64,000 nucleotides of DNA. Origin: Euonymus europaeus. Lineage: Eukaryota; Streptophyta; Magnoliopsida; Celastrales; Celastraceae. The notes beneath the pieces are model-generated. The model was not told where the DNA came from. It worked only from the letters and a program-made list of their open reading frames with translations, and did not search any database. The DNA is taken from positions 29,323,238-29,387,237 of the forward strand of contig OY756960.1 of the NCBI GenBank assembly GCA_963580455.1. The letters are read 5' to 3'. The position numbers and the translations under genes are program-made. The first letter of the stretch is position 1. Each line of letters starts with the position of its first letter. Below, in pieces: positions 1-13,090 of this stretch.

Positions 1-1148
1 GGCCATCTATGGAGATGCTCGATTGTTTTTGTTCAACAATGCAACAGGAGTGACGATCAAAGCCTCACTTAAAGTTTGGCAGCTTAACTCTGCCTTCATT
101 CATCCTTTTCCATTGGACCAAATTTAGAACAATTCATTGCCAACACCATTGGAGGATCATTGTATTTTATCTCATTGTCAGTCCATTTGGTTGTAAAAAA
201 TGGTCCATATTGTTGCAACTAAATGTGATACTGATGTTCTTTATTTTTTGGGTTGCTTTCGACTTCCTATCAAAAACATTGGCATCCGGCACATGAGCTC
301 AATTTCATGGAGAGAAAATAATGAAGTTTGGAATAACATCAGTGTCTTGCTTTGTCTGCAATTATCGATTTAAATGTTTTTTGCTCTTCAACCTCCCGTA
401 AAACATGGTAATTAGACTGCAGATAAAGAGACTGATTGTGAAAACAAGGCCCATTAATATTTAACAACCAAAGCCCATTAGTATCATAGTATCGGGCCAT
501 TGGCAATGAGACACATGTCCCTGAACGGTCCTATAAGAAATGGGCTCGGGCTGAATTCATTTTGAACACTAGCCGACAAGACCTGTCTTCCTTGGGAAGT
601 GACATTCGGATTAAGCCCATACCAGATGTGGCAGTGGCAGTGGCAGTGACTCTCTGCATATCTCGAAAACTTTGATTAAAAATAAGTAGAAAATGCTTCT
701 CTTTCGCAGTGGCAGAGTCCATGGAGCGTACTGCTTAATTTATGAATACTAGGGCAAACTTGAAAGCTACTTATTAAAAAAAGAGGATATACACTATGTG
801 CACATTTGTCGTAACATTAATCCTAGCAATTAACAATCCATCATAAAAATAAATAAATAAATAAATAAAATAATAATATCGTCTGGGACGAGATGAAGAA
901 TTACGCCTGCAAGGATCCTTTATCTGTGTGGATTCTTCACAAGATCTACGTACATCATTGTCCATGGCATGTACCCGTTTTTCCCATTTAATAATGCAAT
1001 AAGACACAAAAAAAAAAAAAACTAAGTCCATATCAACTTGGGTGACTTTGCCTCGTTTGTTTGCATTAATTTAATTCGTTGAACTCGGGTTAATATTATT
1101 TTCAGTTATATAAAGATGGTTCATGTTTTATTTTGATCACCAAAACAT

Positions 1149-1275
1149 TAACACCCCATTTGGGACAGAGTATAAGCTAGCTTATACTCTGTCCCCATAC
1201 TCTCAGACACTCTCAGCTTTTACGTTTTACGAGAGCTTATACTCTATCAACATACTCTGATCCAAACGGACCCAC
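1149..1275. mobile_element. short MITE-like inverted-repeat element, family A copy 1
   Basis: A block of about 125 bp starts with CCATTTGGGACAGAGTATAA and ends with the inverse of a similar sequence (ACATACTCTGATCCAAACGG), giving imperfect terminal inverted repeats. Its interior, AGCTTTTACGTTTTACGAGAG, recurs almost unchanged in the copy near 18.5 kb and, more diverged, near 2.5 kb. This is a non-autonomous, non-coding element. I could not fix its superfamily, because no clear target-site duplication is visible. Confidence 0.6.
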
Positions 1276-2480
1276 GTTTCAACTTGATCATTTAACTTTT
1301 TATTTTATCACAATCAAATCACTCGATCAAATTTTTACAAATCTAGACATACAACTTGCTTGTGTGACATGTTGACATTTATGTGGAAATAACTTTCCAC
1401 CTGGAAATATAATTTAAAAAAAAAAGTCACATGGAAATAAATTTACAAATAAAACTAATACAATTTATAAAGTGAACTAGATTGACCATTTCCGGCGGAT
1501 TGTCTCTCATATTTGCATTGTTTCTTTACCTCATTTTTCTCAACTTAGTTGCTAGACTGGAAATTTTTGGAGATGGCACAAAATTGATGACCCGATGATG
1601 ACTCCACTCCTCGAATCAGCCTCTGATGAACAAGTTCAAACATGCAAATCGAATCCGCCATGACCTCAACATGCAAATCGAGTTGTGAAATCGCAAGAAC
1701 ATAGGTGAAAGAGGGGAAGAATGAGAGAAAGAGCACGGGCTATCGTCCTCTCCTTTCATCAGATTGTGATTGTCGCATGCTTTTCCATGTGGAGAATCTA
1801 ACGTGAAAGTCCAATTTATACAGGATCCGGATCTGTACCTAAAACTCATGGTACCTTTCCAGTGGAATAGACCAGTGAATCTAATGTTGCCGATGAAGGA
1901 GACTCGCAGAGATCTCTCCCTAAGTCGTTTCTTACCAAAACCTATCAACTTGTCAAAGATCCATCTATAGATGACATGATTTCGTGGAACAAAGACGGAT
2001 CAACCTTAAGCTTCATTTGTCGACTCAATACCTATGCGAGTTTTTGATTGGGCTATAATTGGGAATTTATTCATTTAGATTTTATTAATTTTATTTTTAA
2101 AAATTGCAAAATATATTTTCAGATGGAAATTTATTTCCATGTGAACCAATCATATTATTTGTTATGAGCATAATCATAAGGTCACTCTTGTTATGCTATG
2201 CTATGCTTGTTATGCCCATAATCATATAGTCACTCACGCTATGTTATGCCTAGAAATCAACTGTATATTGTCCAAGTAGTTTCATGTCATTTATCAAAAT
2301 AATTAAAAAATTATTATTTTAGTTAGGGATAATTTAGATATAGTATTATAAATACTGCTATCATTTTATCTAACAATAAAATAAACCCTGCATTGTATAA
2401 AAAAGATATACCATACAAACTTAATAGCATATTTTTTTTGAACACTAAATAACATTAAATTATACTGTACTTATATAACA

Positions 2481-2592
2481 TATGTTTGGTAGAGAGTATG
2501 TGTGATAGAGTATAAATTATCGTAAAATATAAAAATTGAGAATGTATGAAAATATGTCTGACATAATATAACTTATACCCTGTACCAAATAT
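2481..2592. mobile_element. short MITE-like element, family A copy 2
   Basis: Begins near ATGTTTGGTAGAGAGTATGTG and ends TTATACCCTGTACCAAATAT, which are inverted versions of each other. The interior CGTAAAATATAAAAATTGAG matches the interior of the copies near 1.2 and 18.5 kb. It looks like a diverged relative of the same non-autonomous family. Confidence 0.5.
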
Positions 2593-3194
2593 ATGCATAA
2601 TAATTAACTTATACATTAAATAAGAAAATTATTCTATCATACGTACCAAACCGAGAATCAACAGAAAATGAGAGCGCCGAAACTTGTGCGCATTGTTTAT
2701 TGGCCCACCCTCGTTTTGATATCCTGTCACTATCTCGATTCTCGCGATTATCCACTCCTCTTGCTACTCACAGTTGTCGGTTAATTTGGACAAATTCCAT
2801 AAAAACCAATATCCTCATATATTGATTTATCAGTAACTTTTTTATGGGAGTAAACTCCACAATACCAATTGCTTGTAGCACCTTTGCACTAAAATTAATG
2901 AAATTTGTTATGTTACTTTTCCTAGTCATGATGTAATAATGAAATGTGAAATATTTGTCTAATAATATGCTGGCGTCTGATAAAGCAACCGGTTTAGGCT
3001 GTAACCGGCCGTCGACGTGGGTTTAGGGCTATTGGGTCTTCTCCTCCAAAAACCGCACAGGAAATATTAATAGAGCCGTTCTTCGTCCGCGTCTCTCTGT
3101 CTGTCTCTTATAACAGCATGTAATTCGTCACAAAAGTGTAAAAATTATTCCTCCGAGTCCCTTGAAATCCAAAATCCCACACAGAGAGACATAC

Positions 3195-6100
3195 ATGGCT
3201 TTGTTTAGCTTTTCTCTGTTTCATTTGATCTACATTGTCCTGTTTCCGAGCCTCTGTTTTGCTGCAGACCCCACTTTCTCTTATGACTTCAAAGTCTCCT
3301 ACACCACTGCTTCGCCTCTGGGTGTTCCTCAACAGGTTTACGGTTCCGCACAACTCTTTTATTATTTTTAGTTTAACACTGATCTCTCTCCGTGAGATAT
3401 CAATTTTTTCCCTCGTGCGTTTTCTCCGTTTTCTCCGTTTTCTTGAAATGGGAATGATATCAATTTATTTTTGAGATGTTTTTAGTTTGCTATTCGAATT
3501 GGATCAACCGGAAGTGAATATGTTAAACATATCTGTCAATGGCTTTTGTTTTTCTTTATTATTGTTTTAGTAATTTTAGTTTTATTTTTGATATTACAGT
3601 GAGATTTCAATGTTTTTAGGGGTTAGGGTTTTTGGCATAACTTGAGTACATCTGGATGGGATGGGAGGGATGTCATTCCATGTGTTCTCTATATGGGTTC
3701 TGTTGCTTTCTGATAATTCAAATGATTTTCCGACTTTTGAAATAATTTGAATACGAAGTTGATCACAGCCAAAAATTTGTATTGACTTTGCTATCTCCAT
3801 CATTCTTTTTGCTTGCATTAGAACATGGTGTTTGAGAAGTTCTAACTGAGATCAGAGTGGTCTTTGGTAACCATCTATTAAACTGTAAGCTTCAATATGT
3901 TTTAAATTGAATTTGGCTTTCTGTGTGTAGATAAGTGTAGATTTTGTTGGCTTTATTGTTTCACTATACTCTATGGCACCTAGTGTTAGGTTACTGACAA
4001 TGCACATATAAAAAACTGAATGCTGGGAAAAGCAAGAAAAGATAGGGCTAGAAATTTGTCTAAAATTGTTTGGACATATATAATATTGGTAGGCTAGTAC
4101 TTTGATGTCTTGAGCTGAAAATTATGAGTAGGAGACTTAAAAGAGCAGAGGGAAGCAACGTGAAATGTGCATGGAAGTGCTAAGGAAGTATATGGTAGTA
4201 ACTAAAAGGTGCAGTTTTTTATGTGATTGAGTCACATAAGACAGAATTCTTTTGACAGAGTAAGTTTTATTTTCATAAATTACAAATGTTTTGGACTCCA
4301 TATATTTTTGTTTTATGGCTTGTTGTTGCGATTTTTGTGGTTCTCTAAGTTGTTTATGTTTCATATTTATTTGCCATTGGTCATGCTTAATATTAACAGG
4401 AGAGAGTAGGAATGGGATTTTGGCAATAACAATGCGGTTGATCACATGTTTGGCAATCTTACTTAATTTATCGACTTTGACTGCAGGTTATTGCAGTTAA
4501 TGGGCAGTTTCCCGGTCCTCTTATTAATGCTACCACCAATAACCATGTTGTGGTTAATGTACAGAATGAATTGGATGAAAATTTGCTGATAACTTGGTAG
4601 GTTTGATACATCACAAATTTAATTTCCATCCATAACCCTTTCAAAGTGATAATGAGAAGTTCCTAACTGAGAGTCGTGACAGGCCTGGAATCCAAATGCG
4701 GCGTAATTCATGGCAGGATGGTCTGCTTGGAACAAATTGTCCTATCCCTCAAGGATGGAATTTTACTTATCAGTTTCAAGTTAAGGATCAGATTGGGAGC
4801 TTTTTCTACTTCCCATCCCTCAATTTCCAGAGAGCCTCTGGAGGCTTTGGTCCAGTTATAATTAATAATCGCAAGATTATCCCAATTCCTTTTTCTCAGC
4901 CAGATGGAGACATTGTCATTATGATAGGTGACTGGTATACACTAAACCACACGGTCAGTAATTGCTCCAGAGTTGTTACTTTTTTGTGATCATTGCAGAT
5001 GAACATGATGGACTGGACTAAAATCTTTGCCCCCTTTGTATAACTCAGGCATTAAGGACTACTCTTGACTCTGGAAAAGACCTTGGGATGCCAGATGGAG
5101 TTCTCATTAATGGGAAGGGACCTTTTCGATACAATACCAATCTTGTACCTGATGGAATTGAGCACGAATCCATTCAAGTTGAACCAGGTAAACAATTTCA
5201 AGCTTGGATTTGCTGATGGTGCCGTGGAGCGGAAACCTTTACTTCTTATGGCTCGTAAAGTAAATTTGACATATCTTTATACTGCATCTACATTTCGTAT
5301 CAAATTGCTTGTTTGGCTATTTGTTCATACTCATAGCCTCTGTCTTTATTGTTCTCTTTCTCTTGTGGCTATTTGATCTAGTCAGTTCATGATTACGTAG
5401 ATACTAATTGAAACCTGATATTTTCTGGCTCGTGTGATTTGCTGATGTCCATTTATATGCGTAATCATTTATAATCTTTTGTATATTTTTCTTTTGATAT
5501 GTGGGCAGCTATTGATCAGTTTCATTCTCTGGTTGTGTCTTAAGCTTCATATTGTCTCTAGTTTAGTATTCCCTCATATTTGGTAATATATGCTGACACG
5601 CTTGTTGATTATATATGACAATATTCCCGCAATTATTTTGAGAAGTTGGAAATTCTAAATTAGCATAAAATTTATATTTATCAGGCAAAACTTACCGAGT
5701 TCGTGTGCAAAATGTGGGCATTTCAACTAGTTTGAACTTCAGAATTCAGAACCATAATATGCTTCTAGTAGAAACAGAGGGATTTTATACAGTGCAACAA
5801 AATTATACCAACTTTGATATCCATGTGGGGCAGTCGTACTCTTTCTTAGTTACCATGGATCAGAATGCAACTAGTGATTACTACATTGTGGCTAGTGCTC
5901 GGTTTGTAAATGAATCACTTTGGCAAAGAGTTACTGGTGTTGCCATTTTGCACTATACTAATTCAAAGGGACCAGCAACTGGTCCTTTGCCTGAAGCACC
6001 TAGTGATATTTATAACCAGTGGTCAGCAATGAACCAGCCAAGATCAATCAGGTTCTCTCTCAACTTCCACAGATTTATGTTTATGATAGCAACCGTGCCT

Positions 6101-7790
6101 TTTTTACTTTGTCCTCATTTGGAAAATTGTATCTTGCCTTTATTTTTCAGTTCTCTCTTACTAACCACTGCAGATTTATCTAAATTGAATTGCTAATGTG
6201 TCAGTTACGAAAAGGGTAAGAGATGAGAATGAGACATAATGGGCGATAGGGATATCGATGCTATGAATGGCTGAGAGCAAACACAGCCTATGATGTTTCT
6301 GAATACATGCATACACACCTGCACACACAGCAGCATATGTAATGTTTACTAGTGGTTGATTTGTTTGGATTAAAGTGCTATTTTATGCTAATTAGGCAGA
6401 ATACATCTTCAAGTGGAGCTCGTCCAAATCCACAGGGGTCATTTCACTATGGATCAATCAATGTTACTGACACATATGTGTTGAGGAGCTTGCCACCTGA
6501 TACAATTGATGGGAAATATCGTGCTACATTTAATGGAATATCATTTGTCAATCCTGACACACCAATTAGGCTTGCTGATGTGCATAAAGTGAAGGGGTCT
6601 TACAAGTTGGATTTTCCTGAGCGGCCACTTAATAGACCTACTCGGATGGACAGATCAATCATTAATGCAACATACAAGGGATTCATAGAGGTCATCTTGC
6701 AGAACAATGATACCAAAATGCTGAGCTTTCACATGGATGGCTATTCATTTTTTGTGGTTGGGTAAGCATTTTTATTTCTTTAGTTACTGAAAAAAAAAGA
6801 TGAAAAATGATGCAGTGGTCACGTTAATTCATTAAAATGTGGAAATAGCCTCTTCACAGTGTAGGAAGTAAGGCTGTTTGTGTCTATCGTTGCCGGCCCA
6901 AGCCGCCGCTATGGAAACCTTATGCACTTAGTTGTTTACTTTTGATTTTACTTATTGAGAGCTCCAAATGCCAAGCAATTGTATTGATATGGCTATTTGG
7001 AAACAGGATGGAGTTTGGCGTGTGGACTGAAGACAAAAGAGGTTCATATAATAAATGGGATGCTGTTTCTCGTTCTACAATAGAGGTTTGTCATTCTCGT
7101 AGGAACACTTGCCTTTGAGAATGGATTTGATGTATCTTTTACAAGGCCGTTTTTTCTTATTTGTTTTGGTGCTCATGTGCTATCAATCTTGGTGTTAAGT
7201 ATTTTCAGCAAAGCTATATAAAAAATTCCTCTATATATCTATGAAAGTTAATTCTGCCTCCTCACATAAAATGTGAGGTGGTTTTTCCTGTTAATCCGTT
7301 GGCGCAATTTTATTATAACAGCTATTTTTTTAATCTTCGTGGAAAAAAGAAAAGAAGTTCTACTCCATTTGCTGCGCAGGTTTACCCTGGAGGATGGACT
7401 GCTATCCTCCTTTCTCTCGACAATGTTGGTGTGTGGAATATGAGAGTAGAAAACCTTGATCGATTGTACCTAGGTCAAGAAACATACATGAAAATTGTCA
7501 ATCCTGAAGAAAATGGTGGAACAGAGATGGGTCCTCCAGAAAATGTCATATATTGTGGCGCCCTTTCTTACTTGGAGAAGTACGTGTCTGATACCTGCTT
7601 ACAACAAAGTCTATTATTCTCTCCCCCCTCTCACATACACACTATTACGGATGTCTAATGCTACTGTTTGTTCATCTTCAGGGGACAAAATCATGGGTCG
7701 TCAACAACAACATCAATACATGGTGAAAAATCAAATCTGTTATATGTTGTGCTGTTGGCACTTTCTGCTTCGATGCTCATCATAAGTTAG
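3195..7790 (+). CDS. SKU5-similar (SKS) multicopper oxidase-like protein, 9 exons, 593 aa
   Basis: Exons 3195-3335, 4487-4596, 4683-4953, 5049-5187, 5685-6051, 6396-6761, 7007-7085, 7380-7579 and 7682-7790 join in frame with GT-AG introns to 593 aa, the usual SKS length. Residues 1-23 form a signal peptide (MALFSFSLFHLIYIVLF...) followed by ADPTFSYDF, the typical mature start. Cupredoxin-type motifs follow: VIAVNGQFPGPLI, NSWQDG, GDWYTLNH, DGVLINGKGP. The His-rich copper site of laccases is replaced (NSWQDG instead of HWHG), as in SKU5/SKS proteins, so oxidase activity is doubtful. The last exon encodes a Ser/Thr-rich spacer and a hydrophobic tail (LLYVVLLALSASMLIIS), which suggests a GPI anchor. 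SKU5 relatives act at the plasma membrane and cell wall in directional growth. The first intron is long (1.15 kb). Nearest Arabidopsis relatives, from memory, are SKS1/SKS2. Confidence 0.95.
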
Positions 7791-9695
7791 CCTCTTCAGC
7801 TGGTTTGGTGAGGACAAGGTTCTTAGAAGTGGAGGCTCGCATAGGTTTTTTCTTTTTCTTTTTCCATTGGCAGAATGTAATTGTCGGGGATAGTTTATAT
7901 TACAAATTTAGATTAGTTTTGAAAATGGGGTTGTGACCGCATTTATATTTGATGTTTTCTCGTTTATCAGAAACTGTACTTGCAGCTGTTGATGCCTGAG
8001 TGACTCGTTCTATAGATGATTGGGGATCGACGGGTCAACCATTCTTTTTGTATCCTTTTGGTCTCCTACATATGATTAAAACTCAAAATTCAATACAAAC
8101 TGATGCTTCTATAGGTGAAATTTGTATATCGTTGCTGATAACAATTGTGCTTTTTGTGCCTCCTTTGGTGATACTATTATATGTTCATATGTTGTTGTAT
8201 GGAATGATTGTCATCATCATCAATCAGGCTGAATACCCAGTGCCATATTTTGGAATAATTCCAAGTTGTGATGATGCTCAAATGCTCCTAAGTATACTAT
8301 ACCTGCTCTTCAAGCCAGGATCAGGGGAGTCAAATCAGATCATTGTTTTATGATGGAGTTTGACATTCTCAACATTTATTTTTCACTTGAATTCTCGAGA
8401 AACTTCACTGGTAATTGTGATTTACTACATCATAATGTGCATCAATGTGACAAGAAATCGTGCGACAAGTTTGATTGTTTGGCTTGGGAGCCTGTTTCCT
8501 AGTCTAGTCTAGGCATGCAGCATGTGAATTGTAATTCATTCGTAACCGAAGCCGAACATTGGCAACCATCCCGCTCCCACCATGCTTTACGTGAGCTGTT
8601 TCCTCTCTGGGTCGACTGGGTCTGGTATGACAACAACAGGTTATTTAGCAAGTCTAAGGCGGTCTGTATAATTCGATTTATAAGGCGTGCTGTATATAAC
8701 TGAGAGAGTATACGTCGATGTATAAGTTTTTATGTTTTGTGTTTTTTTGGATAGAACTGAATGCCAGAGATAAAATAATGCCGTGAAATTATCTATAAGG
8801 ATATTTGAATATTAAAATTATTTTTATTACAATTTTATTTTTTTTCCAAAAAAATGACCTTGTATTGGTTAATTCTAAAAAAGAAAATTCCTTAATGGGA
8901 TAATTATTACGAATCTCTTTGATTTTGTAAATTAAAAAATTACAAATCCTACGACAACATCAAATTGTTTTCGTCAAACTAGATCGTATTCAAAGATACG
9001 AGAAAGAGAATCACATCTGTCAACATACTTAAATTTCATATTTTTCCTTCAAGATTCTTGTCCTCTGGCTTTTTCAACATCCGTTCTCTGATAGGTCCTC
9101 TCTCTCATCTTCGATTCTCATATCTTTTTCTTTATACTTTCATTTGATATCTTAGATAGATTTTAGGTATTTGTCTTTTGCTAGTAATTTTAAAGTGTTT
9201 TTAAAATAACGATTATGATCAATTTCAGAGTGTTTAAAATACTTTAATTTGGGATGTTATGCTAATTAAATTAACACTATACTAATTTTGAGATTTTAAA
9301 AATCCTCAAAATTAATATTCCTAAAATATAAATAAAATATAAAACAAATAATTTTTTTTAAAAAATTCCTCACCTCCGGTCAATTAAAAAACCCCTCAAT
9401 TTTCGGTGTCCAAACCAGAGCATCAGGGTTTTTCGTTTTGTTTTCTTGGCGCTACAGTTTGCTGCTAGCCGATTTTCGTGTTAGGGGTTTTATATTTGAA
9501 GAAAAATCTTCATTGGCGCTTACGGAGTAGAGTTTAACATTTGCGCTGTTAATTGGATAGGTGTTTTTTCCGATTCCATATTTCTGAGGTCTGCGTGTGT
9601 TTCCGTCGGATTAATTAGTATTCCTCCGCGTATGTCTCCGTCGGATTAAGCAGTAGTTACGTTGTTTCCTTTTCTTTTTTCAATATTGCATAAGC
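7791..9695 (+). other. SKS 3' region and PPR upstream region
   Basis: No supported gene. Roughly 7791-8700 is presumably 3' UTR and downstream sequence of the SKS gene. From about 8730 to 9400 the sequence is very AT-rich. From about 9410 to 9695 it becomes more balanced and is probably the 5' leader and promoter of the PPR gene. An open frame at 8000-8353 has no recognisable family features and lies where 3' flank is expected. Confidence 0.5.
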
Positions 9696-12600
9696 ATGAT
9701 CAAAAGGTGGTCCAGTTCATACAATTTCTTCTCCAGAAACAGAGGAGTGACAATTACAACATGTATTCTCCCATTAGACCCGCCAAGTCCCAAACGTTTA
9801 TCATCCAACGACCACTACGACCTCTGCCTATCCTTAATGGACAACCTACTTCGCCGCGGCCTCTTGTCCCCCGCAAGGCAGGCGATTGGACGGATAATTG
9901 CACAATCTACATCTGTGGCAGATGCAATTTCTGTTGTAAATTTTGTGGCCGTGCGTGGTATGAATCTTGATGTTGCTGTCTACGATGCCCTTATTAAGAA
10001 AATGGTGCGGTCTGGACAACCTGAACTGGCTGAGGCGTTCTACTATGACAGCATTGTTGGCAGAGGTATTGATGTTGACCTGGAAATTTTTAGTTCTTTG
10101 GTGATTTCTTGGTGTAAATTAGGTAAATTAGATAATGCAGTTAGTCATTTTGATAGGATGGTTTCAATGGATTGCTTTCCTTCCAAGGCGGCATGCAATG
10201 CTCTTTTTATTGAACTTTGTGCCCAGGGGAGGTTCCTGGACGGATATGATTGGTTTTGTAGAATTTCTGATGCTAAAATGAATTTAGGTATATGGTGCTA
10301 TAATGTCCTGATTGATGGGCTGTGCTGCCAAGGGTATATGGATGAGGCAGTTCAGTTGGTTACCATGATGCATGAGAGAGTTGGGTTGCCACCTACTCGT
10401 CATTTGTACAAGTCATTGTTTTATGGTTTCTGTAAGAGAGGAATGGTCGTGGAGGCGGAGTCGGTCTTTGGAAAAATGGAGTCTAGGGGTTTCTTTGTGG
10501 ATAAGATTATGTACACCTCTCTTTTGAATGTATACTGCAGGGATGGGAAGATGAAAATGGCAATGAGAGTCTTTTTGAGGATGCTCAAGGTCGGCTGCAC
10601 ACCAGATAAATATACTTACAACACATTGATTCACGGTTTTTTTAAGATTGGGTTGTCTGACAAGGGAAGGGTGCTGTTCAACCAAATGACTGAATTGGGA
10701 GTGCAGCCTGATGTGGTGACATACCATGTAATGATCAATTATCATTGCAAAAAAGGCGAATTGGATTGCGCGTCAATGCTTTTTGATGACATGGTTAGCC
10801 GCAGTCTTGCACCCAGTGTGCACAGTTACACAGTTATGATAGCTGCACTTTACAAGGAGAACAGACTTGTGGAAGTTGATAAGTGCTACAGAAACCTGTT
10901 GGATGGCGGGGTTGTTCCTGACCATGTGCTTTTCTTTGTTTTCTTGAAGCATTGGTCTAAAGGAAATGAGCTTCAGCATGCACTCTTGATGTTGCAAGCA
11001 ATTGCAAAGAATGGATGTGGGCTTGACCCTGTGGCACTCTCAATCTCCATTCCTATTCCTAATAAGGATTTGGAGCAAGAAATTGAGCTCCTGCTTGTGG
11101 AAATTGCGAGAAATAACTTCAATCTAGCTACTGTAGCATTCAGTATCTATATCAGTGCCTTGTGTGAGGGAGGGAAGTCTGATATTGCTTCGGACTGCTT
11201 GGATAAAATGATCAACCTTGGATGCAGTCCTTTGATTTTCACATATAATTGCTTGATCAAGTGTCTTTGCCATGGGGGTCACTTTGACGATGCCTGTTCT
11301 TTAATTGAGCGTATGGGAGAGCAAGGCTTAACTCCTGATCAGGCAACTTATTTGATCATGGTGAATGAACATTGTAAACGAGGAGATCTGGTAGCAGCCT
11401 TTGATGTTTTGGAGGAAATGAATGAGAAAGGATTGAAGCCTGGCATTGCTATATATGACTGCATCATAGGCTGTCTAAGCAGAGAGGAAAGAGTGTTTGA
11501 AGCAGAAATAACTTTCAAGAGGATGCTTGAATCGGGTGTGGATGTTGATGAAATTTTGTACATGACAATGATCAATGCATATTCCATGAATGGAAAAGCA
11601 GAGGAAGCCTGGGAATTATTTGAGAAAATGAGAGAGTGTGGCATCCGGCCTAGTTATTATTCTTATACTGCATTGATAAGTGGATTGGTGGAGAGAAATG
11701 AGATTGATCAAGGATGCATATACCTTGATAAAATGTTGGGAGATGGTTTTTTGCCAAATAAAGTGTTGTATACTGCTCTTATCAATAATTTCTTGAGGAA
11801 GGGGGACTTTGAATTTGCCTCAAGGTTAGTTAATTTATTGGTAAGTAATAAGATCGAAGAAGATCTTATTTTGTATATTACCCTGGTCCGTGGTGTTTGT
11901 AGAAATGTCAGTGGTATAAATAAAAGATGGAGCACGACAAGCCTTGAGAGGGCTACAGAGAAGCTGCTGTATTTGCTCCCCCAACAAAATTCGTTGCCAA
12001 TGAATAACAATTTGAGACTCTCTTCTTATTCTCGTGAAGAAATGAAAAACACCGCAATCAAGCTCTTGCGGACAGTAAAAACCAGTTTTATGCCAAATTT
12101 ATATCTTTACAACGGTATTCTTTATGGATATTGTCACATAGATAGGATGCATGATGCATATGATCATTTTGAATTAATGCAAATAGATGGTATTTGTCCC
12201 AATGAAGTTACTTTCACGATTCTAATTGGCGGGTATATAAGGGCCAGAGAAATTGATTGTGCCATATGGGTATTTAACATGATGAAAGCATCTCTTTGCT
12301 CTCCAGATAGAATTGCATATAACACTTTATTGAAAGGTCTTTGTATGGCCGGTAGACTACTTGATGCATTGTCTTTGTTATACACAATGCATAAGAGGGG
12401 GTTCTTTCCGAGCAAGGCTTCTTACGGCTTTTTGTTGAACGCTTTCTGTGCTAGCAATTTAAGTGTTCCGGCCTTCAGACTATTTGAAGAAATGACAGCT
12501 TATAATTATCTGCCTCGTCGGGATAGTCATAACCGTTTGCTTTGCATGTTATATGAAGAAGGGAAATTCCATGAAGCTCATGTAGTATTGGAGATGATGG

Positions 12601-12701
12601 CTAAGAGGGGAAAATCCCCTGATGAAACAACAAAGATGCTTCTGTTAGAATCCCGTGACCGGTGGTTAAGAGAGCAAAGTTCACTGATGAATCAAGAATG
12701 A
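9696..12701 (+). CDS. P-class pentatricopeptide repeat (PPR) protein, intronless, 1001 aa
   Basis: A single uninterrupted reading frame. The first 30 or so residues (MIKRWSSSYNFFSRNRG...) are basic, Ser-rich and almost free of acidic residues, as expected of a mitochondrial or plastid targeting peptide. From about residue 90 to the end the protein is a tandem array of 35-aa PPR motifs, about 20 by eye, with the P-type signature (e.g. TYNTLIHGFFKIG, IYDCIIGCLSREE, AYNTLLKGLCMAGR). No E, E+ or DYW tail is present. P-class PPR proteins bind organellar RNA and act in stability, splicing or translation. The repeat order and a spacer with a different texture (near residues 745-790, between two repeats) recall Arabidopsis At5g62370, but that assignment is from memory. 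It lies 1.9 kb downstream of the SKS gene on the same strand. Confidence 0.93.
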   Translation: MIKRWSSSYNFFSRNRGVTITTCILPLDPPSPKRLSSNDHYDLCLSLMDNLLRRGLLSPARQAIGRIIAQSTSVADAISVVNFVAVRGMNLDVAVYDALIKKMVRSGQPELAEAFYYDSIVGRGIDVDLEIFSSLVISWCKLGKLDNAVSHFDRMVSMDCFPSKAACNALFIELCAQGRFLDGYDWFCRISDAKMNLGIWCYNVLIDGLCCQGYMDEAVQLVTMMHERVGLPPTRHLYKSLFYGFCKRGMVVEAESVFGKMESRGFFVDKIMYTSLLNVYCRDGKMKMAMRVFLRMLKVGCTPDKYTYNTLIHGFFKIGLSDKGRVLFNQMTELGVQPDVVTYHVMINYHCKKGELDCASMLFDDMVSRSLAPSVHSYTVMIAALYKENRLVEVDKCYRNLLDGGVVPDHVLFFVFLKHWSKGNELQHALLMLQAIAKNGCGLDPVALSISIPIPNKDLEQEIELLLVEIARNNFNLATVAFSIYISALCEGGKSDIASDCLDKMINLGCSPLIFTYNCLIKCLCHGGHFDDACSLIERMGEQGLTPDQATYLIMVNEHCKRGDLVAAFDVLEEMNEKGLKPGIAIYDCIIGCLSREERVFEAEITFKRMLESGVDVDEILYMTMINAYSMNGKAEEAWELFEKMRECGIRPSYYSYTALISGLVERNEIDQGCIYLDKMLGDGFLPNKVLYTALINNFLRKGDFEFASRLVNLLVSNKIEEDLILYITLVRGVCRNVSGINKRWSTTSLERATEKLLYLLPQQNSLPMNNNLRLSSYSREEMKNTAIKLLRTVKTSFMPNLYLYNGILYGYCHIDRMHDAYDHFELMQIDGICPNEVTFTILIGGYIRAREIDCAIWVFNMMKASLCSPDRIAYNTLLKGLCMAGRLLDALSLLYTMHKRGFFPSKASYGFLLNAFCASNLSVPAFRLFEEMTAYNYLPRRDSHNRLLCMLYEEGKFHEAHVVLEMMAKRGKSPDETTKMLLLESRDRWLREQSSLMNQE

Positions 12702-12974
12702 TGCATCTGTTAACATCCCATGAGCCAAGCCTGACTTTATTGGTTTTGAACAAGATGATTAGTTTCATTGAAGTAACAAGATGACCTTGTGCTTTATTAA
12801 TTTGTAAGTGACACTAAATTTGTGCTTCTTAAGAGCATTATTCCTTGTTTATGTTCTCCTTAAAGTTCATACTGTTTCATATGCATAATTATATTTTTTC
12901 GTCCGTGTCTAGGTAAGATTTAATGAGCCTAATTCTGATGAGGACTATGGCCTATTTTTTGCTATATCCTATAG

Positions 12975-13090
12975 GTGATAGCAAAAGTTTTTCTGAAGAA
13001 GAGATTGCTGGATTGAGAGAAATTTTTAAGGCAGTGGATACTGATAACAGTGGGGCAATCACATTTCATGAACTCAAATCTGGTATGTAG
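12975..13090 (+). pseudogene. fragment of a calcium-dependent protein kinase (CDPK) gene, one EF-hand exon
   Basis: The reading frame from 12983 encodes [18 protein letters not shown] followed by [15 protein letters not shown] and a stop. This is the junction and first EF-hand of plant CDPKs, with the calcium loop [12 protein letters not shown]. The three codons before it (VIA, from 12975, after a preserved AG acceptor at 12973-12974) are in another frame, so one base has been gained. No kinase domain, second EF-hand or other CDPK exon is visible nearby. It is a solitary, frameshifted exon that ends in TAG at 13088-13090. Capture by a transposon or an old segmental duplication would explain it. 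Confidence 0.85.

Larger units (their letters stand above)
1..3194. other. intergenic region upstream of the SKS gene
   Basis: No convincing coding region. The open frames are short, AT-rich and do not resemble any family I recognise. The stretch holds two short inverted-repeat elements (listed separately), an AAAT-type simple repeat near 845-880 and several poly-A/T runs. The last 150 bases before the SKS start are pyrimidine-rich (TCTCTCTGTCTGTCTC near 3090), as is common in plant 5' leaders. Confidence 0.6.

Noticed and set aside
8000..8353. A 117-aa hydrophobic plus-strand frame downstream of the SKS gene
   Set aside because: No start context, no family motif, and a position in the expected 3' flank. 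Its hydrophobicity comes from T-rich DNA.
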